DNA from: CAYVFC01 sp964450715
GTDB lineage: Bacteria; Myxococcota_A; Polyangia; Polyangiales; JAFGIB01
NCBI GenBank assembly: GCA_964450715.1
Contig: CAYVFC010000074.1
Span: forward strand, 1 to 40,194
Reading direction: 5' to 3'
DNA length: 40,194 nucleotides
A program made the translations under genes and the position numbers. The notes beneath the pieces were generated by a model. The model was not told the DNA's origin. It saw only the letters and a list, made by a program, of their open reading frames with translations, and made no database searches. This document shows, one piece after another, positions 7,605 to 15,850 of the stretch (positions are counted from its first letter, which is position 1; every line of letters starts with the position of its first letter).

Positions 7605-9494
7605 ATGAGCACAGCCGATCGTACGCCAACCGGATCGCAGCAGGGCACAAAGCCGTCGGCCCCCCTGAGGAGAAAACTGCTTCTCGGATACGGAGCGAAC
7701 CTGCTCGTCTCGGTTCTCCTGGTTGTCTGGGCGATCATGAGCCTCGACGAGCTGGGCCGGGCGTCGGGCGCCATCCTGAGCGAGAACTACCGGAGCATCG
7801 CCGCAACGAGCACGATGCGCGCTTCCATCTCCCAGCAGGAGCGCGTGCTGGTGCTCAACTTTTCAGGCCGCGAGCCCGACGTCGCCGAGCGGCGGTTCTT
7901 CGAAGGGGAGACGCGGTTCCTCCAGGCGCTCGGGCGCGCGCGGGATAACATCACCATCGAAGGTGAGAAACCTATCCTCGACGCGATTCAGGAGCGGTAC
8001 GCTCGGTTTCTTTCCGTAGCGTCGCGCTACATGCGCACCGACGACGCCAAGGCGCGAGGCACCGCTGAGGGCGTGGTCGTTACAGCTGTCGATGGTGTCC
8101 TGCAAGGCTGCAATCGCCTGCGCGACCTCAACGAACGCACGATGTACCAGGCGAGCGGTGCGGCCGCTCTGCTAGCGCGACGGGCCATCTGGACCATGGC
8201 TGGCGCGGGCGCCGGGCTGGTCTGCCTCGGTCTCATCGTCGCGCTGATCCTGTCGCGCCGTGCGGTTTTACCGCTCCAGCGCTTGCTCGCAGCGACGACG
8301 AGCGTGGCCAGCGGGAACTACCAGGTCCAGGTTCCGATCACGACCAGCGACGAGATCGGCGCGCTCACGGGGGAGTTCAACCGCATGGTGTCGCAGCTCG
8401 CGACCTATGACGACCGCAACATCCAGCGGCTGGTATCCGAACAACAGAAGAGCGACGCCATCCTGCGCAGCCTCGACGACGGCGTCGTCGTTCTCGACGA
8501 GTCCAACGTCGTTTCCGCTATAAACCTGGCCGCAGTGCGGCTCCTCGGAGTCTTGGCGCAGGACGTGATCGGAAAGCACTTCCTGGAGGTCCATCGGGAC
8601 GAGCGGCTTTTCGATATCGTCAAGCGCGCCCCCAACGAAAATACCCTGCGTACGTCTTCCGATGATGTCGTGCCTCTTGGAAAAGGTGGCGACGCGCGCT
8701 ACTGCTCGGTCTCGGTCACGCCCATCGAATCGCCCCGCGGGGGAGGTCCTGGCAAGGTGTTGCTGCTCAGGGATGTCACCCGTTTCGAGCAACTCGACCG
8801 TCTCAAGAGCGACTTCGTCTCGACGGCGTCCCACGAGCTTCGCGGCCCGCTCACCAGCGCCGCCATGTCGGTATCGCTTCTGCGAGAGTCCGTGGGGCCA
8901 CGTCTCGATCCGAAGGAGCAAAGCCTCATGGCCGCCGCCGAGGAAGAGCTAGCCCGGCTGAGGGCGCTTGTGAACGACCTTCTGGATCTGTCCCGAATCG
9001 AGTCCGGCCGCGTCGAACTGTCCTTCACGCCCATGGCGTCGGCGGCCATCGTCGAGCGGATCGTGGAGATCTTCGCGTCGCAGGCTCGCCAGGCCGGCGT
9101 CGAACTGCGCGCGACCTTTCCAGACGAACTGCCGGACGTCCGCGTGGACGCCACCAAGATCACCTGGGTACTGTCCAACCTCGTGAGCAACGCCCTGCGC
9201 TACACGAGCAAAGGGGGCTTCATCGAGGTCGCGGCTACGCCGGCAGGCCGTCACGTGCACGTCTCGGTGAAGGACAACGGAGTGGGTATCCCGCCAGAAG
9301 CTCAGGGCCGGGTCTTCGACAAGTTCGTGCGGGTGGGACCGGACAAAGCCGAGGGAGGCACCGGGCTCGGCCTCGCCATCTGCAAGGAAATCGTGCGGGC
9401 CCACGGCGGCACCATCTGGGTGGAGTCGGAGCCGGGGAAGGGAAGCACCTTTACTTTCACGATTCCGACGGTCGCGAAGGGAGAGAGAGAATGA
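7605..9494 (+). CDS. Membrane sensor histidine kinase (HAMP-PAS-HisKA-HATPase)
   Basis: The 629-residue protein has a first membrane helix at about 24-46 and an outer sensory domain of roughly 145 residues. A second helix follows at 194-217, then HAMP (218-270), a PAS domain (280-395), and the HisKA helix with phospho-acceptor His410 in STASHELRGPL. The ATP-binding domain has an N box near 524-530 (LSNLVSNALRY), a G1 box DNGVGI and a G2 box GTGLGL. All catalytic motifs are present. Its last codons overlap the response regulator start (ATGA), and TrkA/TrkH genes follow, so it probably senses potassium or ionic stress. The true ligand is unknown; the outer domain matches nothing I can name. Confidence 0.93.
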   Translation: MSTADRTPTGSQQGTKPSAPLRRKLLLGYGANLLVSVLLVVWAIMSLDELGRASGAILSENYRSIAATSTMRASISQQERVLVLNFSGREPDVAERRFFEGETRFLQALGRARDNITIEGEKPILDAIQERYARFLSVASRYMRTDDAKARGTAEGVVVTAVDGVLQGCNRLRDLNERTMYQASGAAALLARRAIWTMAGAGAGLVCLGLIVALILSRRAVLPLQRLLAATTSVASGNYQVQVPITTSDEIGALTGEFNRMVSQLATYDDRNIQRLVSEQQKSDAILRSLDDGVVVLDESNVVSAINLAAVRLLGVLAQDVIGKHFLEVHRDERLFDIVKRAPNENTLRTSSDDVVPLGKGGDARYCSVSVTPIESPRGGGPGKVLLLRDVTRFEQLDRLKSDFVSTASHELRGPLTSAAMSVSLLRESVGPRLDPKEQSLMAAAEEELARLRALVNDLLDLSRIESGRVELSFTPMASAAIVERIVEIFASQARQAGVELRATFPDELPDVRVDATKITWVLSNLVSNALRYTSKGGFIEVAATPAGRHVHVSVKDNGVGIPPEAQGRVFDKFVRVGPDKAEGGTGLGLAICKEIVRAHGGTIWVESEPGKGSTFTFTIPTVAKGERE

Positions 9495-10204
9495 GCACGG
9501 ATAAGAACATCCTCGTCGTAGACGACGAGAAGAACATCCGCATGACCATGGTCCACGCGCTCGAGACGAGCGGGTTCCATGTCGAGTCGGCCATCACCGG
9601 CGAGGAAGCGCTGCTGATGCTCAAGGCCTCGCCCTTCGACCTCATGTTCCTCGATCTCAAGATGCCGGGGATAGACGGCATCGAGGTGCTGCGCCGGACG
9701 AAGCAAGGCTGGCCCACGGTACGGGTGGTCGTGATCACGGCCCACGGGACCGTGGACAACGCGGTCGAAGCCATGAAGCTCGGTGCGGCCGATTTCATCC
9801 AAAAGCCGTTCACCCCCGAGGAGATCAGAGAGCTGACCAGGAGCGTCCTGATGCCGCTGGCGGAGGACGCACACACCGCGGGGTACGAGCAGTGCCTGGC
9901 CGAGGCCAGGCGGTCGATCGCGAATAACCAGCACGGCACCGCCATCGCCTACATCCGCAAGGCCGTGGGGCTGGATCCGACCCGCCCGGAAGCGTTCAAC
10001 CTACTCGGCGCCGCGACCCACGCGAGTGGCCAGCGGTACAAGGCCCAGGATTACTTTCGTGCGGCGATCGCTCTGGACCCGACTTACAAACCGGCGCACG
10101 AAAACCTCGAGCGCAGCGTGAGCGGCGCTATGCACGACTCGCACATGGAGCTGTCTCTTGGGGCCGATGCGAAGGAAACGAAGCGGAGTGACCGTGAGCA
10201 TTAA
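9491..10204 (+). CDS. Response regulator with receiver and TPR domains, no DNA-binding output
   Basis: Residues 1-120 form a receiver domain with DDE at 11-13, phosphoacceptor Asp55 in LMFLDLKMPG, Thr83 in VVITAHG and Lys105 in FIQKPF. The remainder (about 130-215) is helical with TPR character (AIAYIRKAVGLDPTRPEAFN, then AQDYFRAAIALDPTYKPAHE). There is no HTH or sigma54 domain, so the phospho-signal is probably passed by protein-protein contact rather than by binding DNA. It is coupled to the kinase by an ATGA overlap, and its end overlaps the GTG start of the following trkA-like gene. Confidence 0.92.
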   Translation: MSTDKNILVVDDEKNIRMTMVHALETSGFHVESAITGEEALLMLKASPFDLMFLDLKMPGIDGIEVLRRTKQGWPTVRVVVITAHGTVDNAVEAMKLGAADFIQKPFTPEEIRELTRSVLMPLAEDAHTAGYEQCLAEARRSIANNQHGTAIAYIRKAVGLDPTRPEAFNLLGAATHASGQRYKAQDYFRAAIALDPTYKPAHENLERSVSGAMHDSHMELSLGADAKETKRSDREH

Positions 10205-10640
10205 GAACGGAAACCTGATCGTCGTGGTCGGCTGCGGACGGCTTGGAGCACTGCTCGCAAGCCGCCTCAGCCTGCGCGGCATGGAGGTTGTCGTGATCGA
10301 CCTCCACGAGGACGCGTTCGCCGGCCTCTCTCCGGAGTTCTCCGGCTTCCGGGTCGCGGGTGACGCGACCGAGCTCGCGGTGCTGCGCAGGGCCAGGGTG
10401 GGCGAGGCGAACGCAGTCATTGTCGCCACCCGCGACGACAACACGAACATGATGGTCGCGCAGGTCGCGAAGCAGGTCCTAGGCGTTCGGCAGGCGGTAG
10501 CCCGGGTCTTCGATCCGGCCCGGGAGACCATCTACCACGGCCTCGACATCGAGACGGTGTGCCCCACGGCGCTCGCGGCCGACGTGGCGGTCGAGCGCCT
10601 GTCCGTATTCCTTGCCGATACCCGGGAGGCCCAATCATGA
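10194..10640 (+). CDS. Single-domain TrkA-N (RCK_N) NAD-binding protein
   Basis: The 148-residue protein consists of one Rossmann domain: LIVVVGCGRLGALLASRLSL with an intact GxGxxG, VVVIDLHEDAF with the acidic residue at the end of strand 2, and GDATELAVL. It lacks the RCK_C domain of full-length TrkA. I prefer the GTG at 10194, which overlaps the regulator stop and has GGAG nearby; an in-frame GTG 6 bp upstream is possible. It ends in an ATGA overlap with the next trkA gene. It probably provides the nucleotide-binding half of a two-subunit gating ring for TrkH. Confidence 0.88.
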   Translation: MSIKNGNLIVVVGCGRLGALLASRLSLRGMEVVVIDLHEDAFAGLSPEFSGFRVAGDATELAVLRRARVGEANAVIVATRDDNTNMMVAQVAKQVLGVRQAVARVFDPARETIYHGLDIETVCPTALAADVAVERLSVFLADTREAQS

Positions 10641-11314
10641 GCCTCCGCATCCTGGTAGTGGCCGAGGAACGGTCCGCCTACTTCCTTTCCCGCCGCTTGG
10701 TCGAAGCCGGCCATGAGGTAGTCGTGATCCACGAGTCGGAGGCCGTGTGCCGCTCGCTAGCTCGCGGTCTCAAGGCGACAGTCATCCACGGCGACGCGAC
10801 CGATCCACGCGTGCTCGAAGATGCGGGCGCCGGGTCGGCGGACGCGGTCATGGCGCTGACGCCAGTCGACGCGCGCAACCTCGCCATCTGCCAGCAGGCC
10901 AGGCTCCGCTTCCAGGTGCCCCGAGCCCTGGCGGTAGCCAATGACCCGGACAACGAGGAAGTGTTCCGGAAGCTCGGCGCGGAGGTCGCGTTCTCGCCGA
11001 CCCGGGTACTGGCCACGCTGGTCGAGCAGCGGGCGAGCTTCGCGGACATCACGAACCTGATCCCGGTGGCCGACGGGCGGGTTCATCTCACCGAGGTGAG
11101 GCTCTCGCCAACCTCCCCGGTGGTCGGCCGGCTGCTCAAGGATGCGGGCCTGCCGACCGGAGCTGTCGTCGCCTACCTGCTGCGTGACGACCAGCCTCTG
11201 ATTCCGAACGGTCAGACCGCGCTCCTGGCGGGCGACCGGTTGATGCTGGTCACGCTCCCCGGCAACCACGCCCCCGCTCTCGAATCGCTTACGGCCAAGG
11301 CGTCTGGAGGCTGA
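10637..11314 (+). CDS. trkA: TrkA-family regulator with degenerate nucleotide loop
   Basis: The 225-residue protein has RCK_N and RCK_C halves. In the N-domain the glycine loop is replaced: ILVVAEERSAYFLSRRL carries no GxGxxG. Later features survive (VVVIHESEAVC, VIHGDATDPRVLEDAGAG). RCK_C runs from about 140 (ADGRVHLTEVRLSPTSPVVG) to DRLMLVTLPGN. The preceding gene has the intact loop but no RCK_C, so the two may have divided the tasks of one TrkA: one binds nucleotide, the other regulates. Coupled to both neighbours, with trkH starting 3 bp later. Confidence 0.88.
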   Translation: MSLRILVVAEERSAYFLSRRLVEAGHEVVVIHESEAVCRSLARGLKATVIHGDATDPRVLEDAGAGSADAVMALTPVDARNLAICQQARLRFQVPRALAVANDPDNEEVFRKLGAEVAFSPTRVLATLVEQRASFADITNLIPVADGRVHLTEVRLSPTSPVVGRLLKDAGLPTGAVVAYLLRDDQPLIPNGQTALLAGDRLMLVTLPGNHAPALESLTAKASGG

Positions 11315-11316
11315 CT

Positions 11317-12720
11317 GTGAGAATCGATGTCGACCTGCACGAGCGCTACCGGAGCATCGTCTCCTTCACCGGGCTCATCGTGGCCCTGTGCGGGCTTATC
11401 ATGTTCGCGCCGCTCATCACGCTCCAGTGGTGGCCGGCAGAGACGGCGTCCGCGCCCGGCTTCTTCTTCCCCGGTCTGGCTCTCGCGGCCGCAGGGTTCG
11501 TTCTGTGGCGCTTGCCGATCCCCCGCCGGGATCTGGTGCTGAGCATTCAGGACGGCGGCGTGATCGTGCTCCTGTCCTGGGTCATCGTGACGTTAGTCTC
11601 CGCGTTGACCTTCGTTTTCGTCCTTCACCTGAGCTTCACGCAGGCCTTCTTCGAATCTGTCAGCGCGTGGACCACGACCGGGTTATCGGTGGTCGATGTC
11701 GAGAGCGCTCCCCGGGTGATCTTGTTGTGGCGCAGCATCATGCAGCTCGCAGGTGGAGCCGGGATGGCGATCATCCTCGTCACGCTGGCCGGCGGTCCCA
11801 TGGGGCCCGGGCTCTCTGTAGCTGAAGGCCGTAGCGACCAGCTGGTCCCGCATGTCAGGCGCTCGGCGCGGTTGGTCCTCACGATCTACGCGGGCTATGC
11901 GGTCGTGGGATCGCTCGCGCTACGTGCCGCCGGTATGTCGTGGTTCGACGCAGTGAATCACGCCTTCTGCGCCGTCTCCACCGGCGGCTTCTCGACCCGC
12001 GCCGCGAGCCTCGGCTACTGGAACTCGCCGTGGATCGAAGCGATCACCATCATCTTCATGCTGCTTGGCTCGACGAACTTCCAGATCAGCTACCTCCTGC
12101 TCCGCGGACGTTTCGGTGCCGTATGGCGGAACGGAGAGGTACAAACGGTTACCCTGCTGTCGGCTCTCGCCATTCCGCTCGTCGTCGTCTTCGCAACCGG
12201 CGCTCTCTATGTCGGCGTCGGCCAGCAGGTCCGTGTGGCGATCTTCGAGGTCGTAACTGCGATTACCACCACGGGCTTCACCACCTCGGCTGGCGCTGTC
12301 TATGAGGGATGGCCTCGCATGGGGATCTTCATCCTGATCTTGCTCATGCTCGTCGGAGGGGGAACGGGTTCCACAGCCGGCGGCATCAAGCAGCTTCGGA
12401 TTTGCCTCCTCGCGCGGGCCGTTTGGTGGGAAATTCGTCGGCTTTGCCTGCCGCCCCGGACGGTCATCGATACGTCTTTCTGGCGTGGGGACGAACACGT
12501 CCCGGCCTCCGATCGGAGCATCGCCCAGGTCGCGAGCTTCGTCGTCGCATACCTGGTCATCTATACGCTGGGCGTGGGCGTGCTGGTTGGATACGACTAC
12601 GGGCTTCAGGAATCGCTTTTCGAGTACGCCTCGGCGCTAGGCACCGGGGTAATCAGCAAGCCCCTGGATCAAGACCCCCCGCGTCGTCTTTACAGTCAGG
12701 GTGAAATATCGGTAGCGTAG
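11317..12720 (+). pseudogene. trkH: TrkH potassium transporter, truncated in the fourth pore loop by the 112-bp repeat
   Basis: TrkH is the potassium-translocating membrane subunit. Native sequence runs to about residue 442. Pore loops one to three are intact (SAWTTTGLSVVDVES, AVSTGGFSTRAAS, TAITTTGFTTSAG). The fourth breaks off at YASALGTG, exactly where the 112-bp repeat starts. The frame then continues 23 residues inside the repeat (VISKPLDQ...GEISVA) to a stop. The final filter and last helix are missing, so the product should not conduct normally. The start is a GTG 3 bp after trkA. If the repeat junction is an artefact, the intact gene would be about 20-40 codons longer. Confidence 0.88.
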
Positions 12721-12755
12721 TTGTCTGAGGGCGTGGTTAATGATGCATATTAACT
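12644..12755. repeat. 112-bp perfect repeat, copy 1 (trkH/groEL junction)
   Basis: This is one of three identical 112-bp sequences in the same orientation (others at 15314-15425 and 30363-30474). It begins CCGGGGTAATCAGCAAGCCC and ends AATGATGCATATTAACT. I see no strong internal palindrome, only a weak GGGGT...GCCCC stem at its start, and no target duplication at the edges. Left of it is the 5' part of trkH, right of it the 3' part of groEL. Confidence 0.97.
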
Positions 12756-13014
12756 GGTGGTGGACGCCGTGGCCAAGGAGAAGGGCAACTACGGCTACAA
12801 CGCGGTCACCGGCCGGTACGGCGACCTGATCAAGGACGGCGTCATCGATCCGGTCAAGGTGGTCAGGTCCGCGCTTCAGAACGCGGCCTCGGTGGCGGGC
12901 CTGATGCTGACCACCGAAGCCATGGTGGCGGACAAGCCGGCCAAGGAAGAGCCCGGAATGATGGGCGGCCACCCGCCGCCCGGCATGGGGGACATGGGAG
13001 GCATGGGCTTCTGA
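12756..13014 (+). pseudogene. groL: GroEL chaperonin, C-terminal 85 residues only
   Basis: The fragment VVDAVAKEKGNYGYNAVTGR... includes KVVRSALQNAASVAGLMLTT and the diagnostic Gly/Met-rich tail GDMGGMGGMGF-like end (here GMGDMGGMGF). This is unmistakably the GroEL C-terminus: last apical-proximal strand, equatorial helix and flexible tail. About 460 N-terminal residues are absent; the sequence begins directly at the edge of the 112-bp repeat, with a TAA in frame inside the repeat. GroEL is normally essential, so this must be a spare copy's remnant or one side of a misjoined locus. Confidence 0.9.
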
Positions 13015-13031
13015 GCGTTACGAGCAGCCAG

Positions 13032-13062
13032 GGCAGCGCGGCCGCTTCCAAGCCGCGCTGCC
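13032..13062 (+). terminator. Hairpin downstream of the groEL fragment
   Basis: GGCAGCGCGG at 13032-13041 pairs perfectly with CCGCGCTGCC at 13053-13062 across an 11-nt loop. It lies 18 bp after the groEL stop and before a convergent gene, as a terminator would. No U-tract follows, so it may rely on a factor or act only as an mRNA 3' stabiliser. Confidence 0.6.
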
Positions 13063-13099
13063 GATGCCCCCCCGGTTGTTGCCGTCCTGAAACCGGCTG

Positions 13100-14353
13100 C
13101 TACCCGCCGCAAAGGCCGTAGGGCTTGCGGGGGAAGTACTGGCAGTTGTTCGAATCGCAGTCGCTGCAGTCGTAGCAAGCGGAAAGGCAGAATTCCATGC
13201 CCGGCGCCCACTGATGGCAGGTCAGCCTGTCATCCTCGCACGTGCCCTCGCTGGTGCAAGGAACGGCGCACAGGACGTCGACGAGGATGGTCCCTTCCGG
13301 GCAGCAGGATTCCTCGAAACAGACCGCCGTGCAGTAGCCGTCGACAAAGCCGTAGCCCGACTCGGTGATGCAGGCTGCGTTGGGGCCGATCGCACTGCAG
13401 TCCGCGTCCGTCTCGCACGGGTCGCCCACGGCTACCTCGGCCACCTGGCACTCGGGGGCTTCCGCGCAATCGGCATCGTCGCAATCCGCGTCCCCGTCGC
13501 CGTCGTTGTCCGAGCCGTCCGAGCAATCGGTCTCGGCATAACAGACCGGATCCGTCAGACAGGAATCGACCTCAACGCCGTCCACGCACTGCATCGCTCC
13601 GTTGGCCAGGCAACCGCCGACCTCGCAGCTGGTCGTCTCGGGGAAGTAGTCCTCGTCCACCGCCCCGTCCAGGTCGTCGTCCGCGCCGTTGCAGATGTTC
13701 ACGCCGTTGGAGTCCCGACCATCCGGGGGCACGCAGAGGCCACCGGGAAGGATGCACCAGCCGCCGTCGCAATCGGCGTCGACCGCGCAGGCGCCAGCCC
13801 CGGAACCGTCGTCATCGCAGCCCTCGCCCTCGCAGGAATCGAAACCGGCGCCGCCGTCCTCGGCGTCGCTACCTTTGCCGCCCACGATCACGTCATGACC
13901 GTCGTCGCCCGAAAGGTCATCGCTGCCGTTGCCGCCCTCGATCACGTCGTTGCCCTCTCCGCCGTACGCCTCGTCGTCGCCGTTGCCCATCACGATCACG
14001 TCGTCGCCCTCGCCCGCGTATACGACGTCGTTACCGTTGCCCGTATCGATCCAGTCGTTCCCCGCACCCGCGTACACGATGTCGCATCCGTTGCCGGCCA
14101 TGATGACGTCGTCGCCGCCGTAGGCAACGATACAGTCGGGCTTATTAGTTCCCTCGATCACGTCATCGCCTTCCGTGCCCTCGATGATGTTGTAACCCTC
14201 GGGACAGGCTTCCACGCCCATGCCCTCGAGCGCCTGCACGCTGCGCAGGTTATCGCCCTGCTCGGCCGATAGACAGCCCAGCGCGAAAAGTGCGATGAGG
14301 GCGGTAGAGAATACACTATACAAACCACGGATGGCCTTGTTGGAAAGCATCAT
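13100..14353 (-). CDS. Surface lipoprotein with RTX-type calcium repeats and MopE-like metal motifs
   Basis: The 417-residue product has a lipoprotein signal (ALIALFALGC, lipid-modified Cys). From about residue 55 to 175 it has a run of calcium-binding nonapeptides of the GGxGxDxhx type (YGGDDVIMAGNGCDIVYAG, AGNDWIDTGNGNDVVYAG and so on), a beta-roll that folds on Ca2+ outside the cell. Next come CNGADDDLDGAVDEDY and CSDGSDNDGDGDADCDDADC, which resemble the MopE/Asp-rich metal motifs common in myxobacterial surface proteins. A Cys-rich tail (CYDCSDCDSNNC) ends it. I start at MMLSNKAIRG, behind AGGGAG. No type I secretion genes are adjacent. It is probably an outer-membrane adhesin or matrix protein; the ligand is unknown. 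Confidence 0.88.
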   Translation of the reverse strand: MMLSNKAIRGLYSVFSTALIALFALGCLSAEQGDNLRSVQALEGMGVEACPEGYNIIEGTEGDDVIEGTNKPDCIVAYGGDDVIMAGNGCDIVYAGAGNDWIDTGNGNDVVYAGEGDDVIVMGNGDDEAYGGEGNDVIEGGNGSDDLSGDDGHDVIVGGKGSDAEDGGAGFDSCEGEGCDDDGSGAGACAVDADCDGGWCILPGGLCVPPDGRDSNGVNICNGADDDLDGAVDEDYFPETTSCEVGGCLANGAMQCVDGVEVDSCLTDPVCYAETDCSDGSDNDGDGDADCDDADCAEAPECQVAEVAVGDPCETDADCSAIGPNAACITESGYGFVDGYCTAVCFEESCCPEGTILVDVLCAVPCTSEGTCEDDRLTCHQWAPGMEFCLSACYDCSDCDSNNCQYFPRKPYGLCGG

Positions 14354-15000
14354 TGCTTTCTCTCCCTTCCTGCTAGCCTGTTGGGCAACGTTCATGCGGT
14401 AACTTTTCAGAATCGGGGCAACGAAATCGCGTGCTGCAATAATTAGATGATATGGCCGCAACCGCGGTTTTTCAATATAAATCACATATTATAAGCATAC
14501 TGCTTTTCATTTTGGTATTCCGGCGTGGTTAGATGTACCTGTTATATCCAAAGGTGCTTTCTTAGATCACCACATGCCACTTATCGCGCAAGGTGCGAAC
14601 GTGTAGGCGAATGCAGACAACCCCGAGCGCCGACTTATCCTTACTATTTCGTATTTTTTAGCGGCTACTCGATGCAAAAAATTCTCGTCCGCTAGCCCAT
14701 TCCATACGTTGCGGTTGGATTTACAGTGTAAACGGACCAAACCGAGCCCGGATTTTCCAATGCAACTGGATTGCGTCTAAGTTGTACAAAAACCGGTCGC
14801 CCAACCTGTTCCAGCCACAACGTATTCCAGTGGTATTGCGTTCCCGAGCGCCCGAAAATGGGTCATCGACCGCGGGCAGCGAGCAGCCGCCGACCGAAAA
14901 CCGACCGCTCGACCGGCATGTCCGCCCCCGGCCTCGACAGCGGCTGCGATCGCCCCCGCGCCTTTGCCTGGAGGCACAAAACGGCGCTAGTGTTCGCCGG
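14354..15000. other. 647-bp intergenic stretch, upstream regions of two divergent genes
   Basis: The first 250 bp are relatively AT-rich (for example TATAAATCACATATTATAAGC at about 14477) and fit the promoter of the minus-strand lipoprotein gene. The rest, up to the murB start, has no supportable gene; ORFs on both strands from 14770 to 15000 lack family resemblance. I could not assign a promoter for murB. Confidence 0.4.
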
Positions 15001-15390
15001 GTGAAGAGCGAGCTCGATATCAGGCAGGACGTACCGCTCGCGCCCCTCTGCTCCCTGGAGCTGGGGGGGGCCGCCCGCTACCTGGTCTCGGCCCCGGACG
15101 AGGAATCGGTGAAAAGCGCCCTGCGCTGGGCGGAAAGGGAGCGAATACCGGCGGTGGTGGTGGGCGGGGGCACCAACCTGGTGGTTGCAGACCGGGGATT
15201 CGACGGGCTGGTGGTACTTATGCGCCAGCAGGGGACCCGGGTGAAAGCGGAACGAGGTCGCGTTCTGTTGACGGCCATGGCTGGTCAAAAATGGGACACC
15301 GTTGTCGAGCAGGCCGGGGTAATCAGCAAGCCCCTGGATCAAGACCCCCCGCGTCGTCTTTACAGTCAGGGTGAAATATCGGTAGCGTAG
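15001..15390 (+). pseudogene. murB: MurB (UDP-N-acetylenolpyruvoylglucosamine reductase), N-terminal quarter to third, truncated by the 112-bp repeat
   Basis: MurB reduces UDP-GlcNAc-enolpyruvate to UDP-MurNAc in peptidoglycan synthesis. About 104 native residues remain: the entry segment PLAPLCSLELGGAARYLVSA, then the FAD-pyrophosphate loop VVVGGGTNLVVADRGFDGLVV, and QKWDTVVEQAG, where the repeat begins. Translation would add the same 23 repeat-encoded residues as in trkH and stop. The substrate-binding domains are absent, so the fragment is dead. I use the GTG at 15001; the ribosome site is poor. The start of an essential gene next to the end of cobK is not a natural fusion. Confidence 0.85.
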
Positions 15391-15425
15391 TTGTCTGAGG
15401 GCGTGGTTAATGATGCATATTAACT
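15314..15425. repeat. 112-bp perfect repeat, copy 2 (murB/cobK junction)
   Basis: It is identical over 112 bp to copies 1 and 3 and in the same orientation. It joins the first third of murB to the last third of cobK. The left-hand reading frame relative to the repeat is the same as at the other two copies. Confidence 0.97.
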
Positions 15426-15426
15426 A

Positions 15427-15744
15427 CGACTCGTCGCCCGAATACTCGATCACCCTTCGTCGCTCGCTTCGGCGCGGAACTCCGGACTGGACGACAACTC
15501 TATCGTGGTCGGCAGGGGGCCTTTCACGATTCGCGACAATCTCGCCCAACTCCGTCGCTTCGACGTCCGGGCGCTGGTCACCAAGGACGGCGGCACCCCT
15601 TCCGGTATGGACACCAAGCTAAAGGCGGCCGCAATACATGGCTGCCAGACCATCATCGTCAGCAGACCGAAAGACGAAGCCCCTTCCTCATCGACAGTCG
15701 CCGACTTAATCGCCTCGATCCTGTTAGCACTTCGAATCCTGTGA
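15427..15744 (+). pseudogene. cobK: Precorrin-6A reductase (CobK/CbiJ), C-terminal fragment
   Basis: The frame reads RLVARILDHPSS at the repeat edge, then SIVVGRGPFTIRDNLAQL, RALVTKDGG, KLKAAAIHGCQTIIVSRPK. GRGPF, LVTK(D/N)xGG and the IIVxRP strand are signatures of the C-terminal half of precorrin-6 reductase, an NADPH enzyme of cobalamin synthesis. The N-terminal Rossmann half is missing, and a TAA inside the repeat blocks read-through. No other cobalamin gene is in the window, which supports a displaced fragment rather than a resident gene. Confidence 0.8.
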
Positions 15745-15825
15745 CAAACCCTGTTACAGCTAGAAATATCAAGGTCGCCATCTGTCGGAAGTCATCGAAA
15801 AGACTCGCCAAACGCGACCTGCTCT

Positions 15826-15850
15826 TGGTGGAGGCGGCGGGAGTCGAACC
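15826..15850 (-). other. ssrA: 3' end of tmRNA (ssrA), probable attachment-site core
   Basis: The minus strand reads GGTTCGACTCCCGCCG then CCTCCACCA: the T-loop, acceptor strand and encoded CCA of tmRNA. Upstream of it the T-stem no longer pairs (AGGGG instead of GCGGG), and there is no TTCGACGGG 5' domain or ALAA-type tag frame within several hundred bases, so only the 3' terminus is present. Such remnants are left when an integrative element recombines into ssrA; the element would lie on the higher-coordinate side. Confidence 0.65.

Noticed and set aside
12644..12755. 112-bp repeat as an insertion-sequence end, attC site or group II intron
   Set aside because: I see no terminal inverted repeat, target duplication, GTGYG intron start, domain V-like hairpin or attC-type stem, so none of these names can be supported.
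13214..14272. Plus-strand 352-codon ORF opposite the RTX lipoprotein
   Set aside because: It is a long antisense shadow caused by the GC-rich Asp/Gly repeat codons; its Val/Ala/His composition has no domain pattern.
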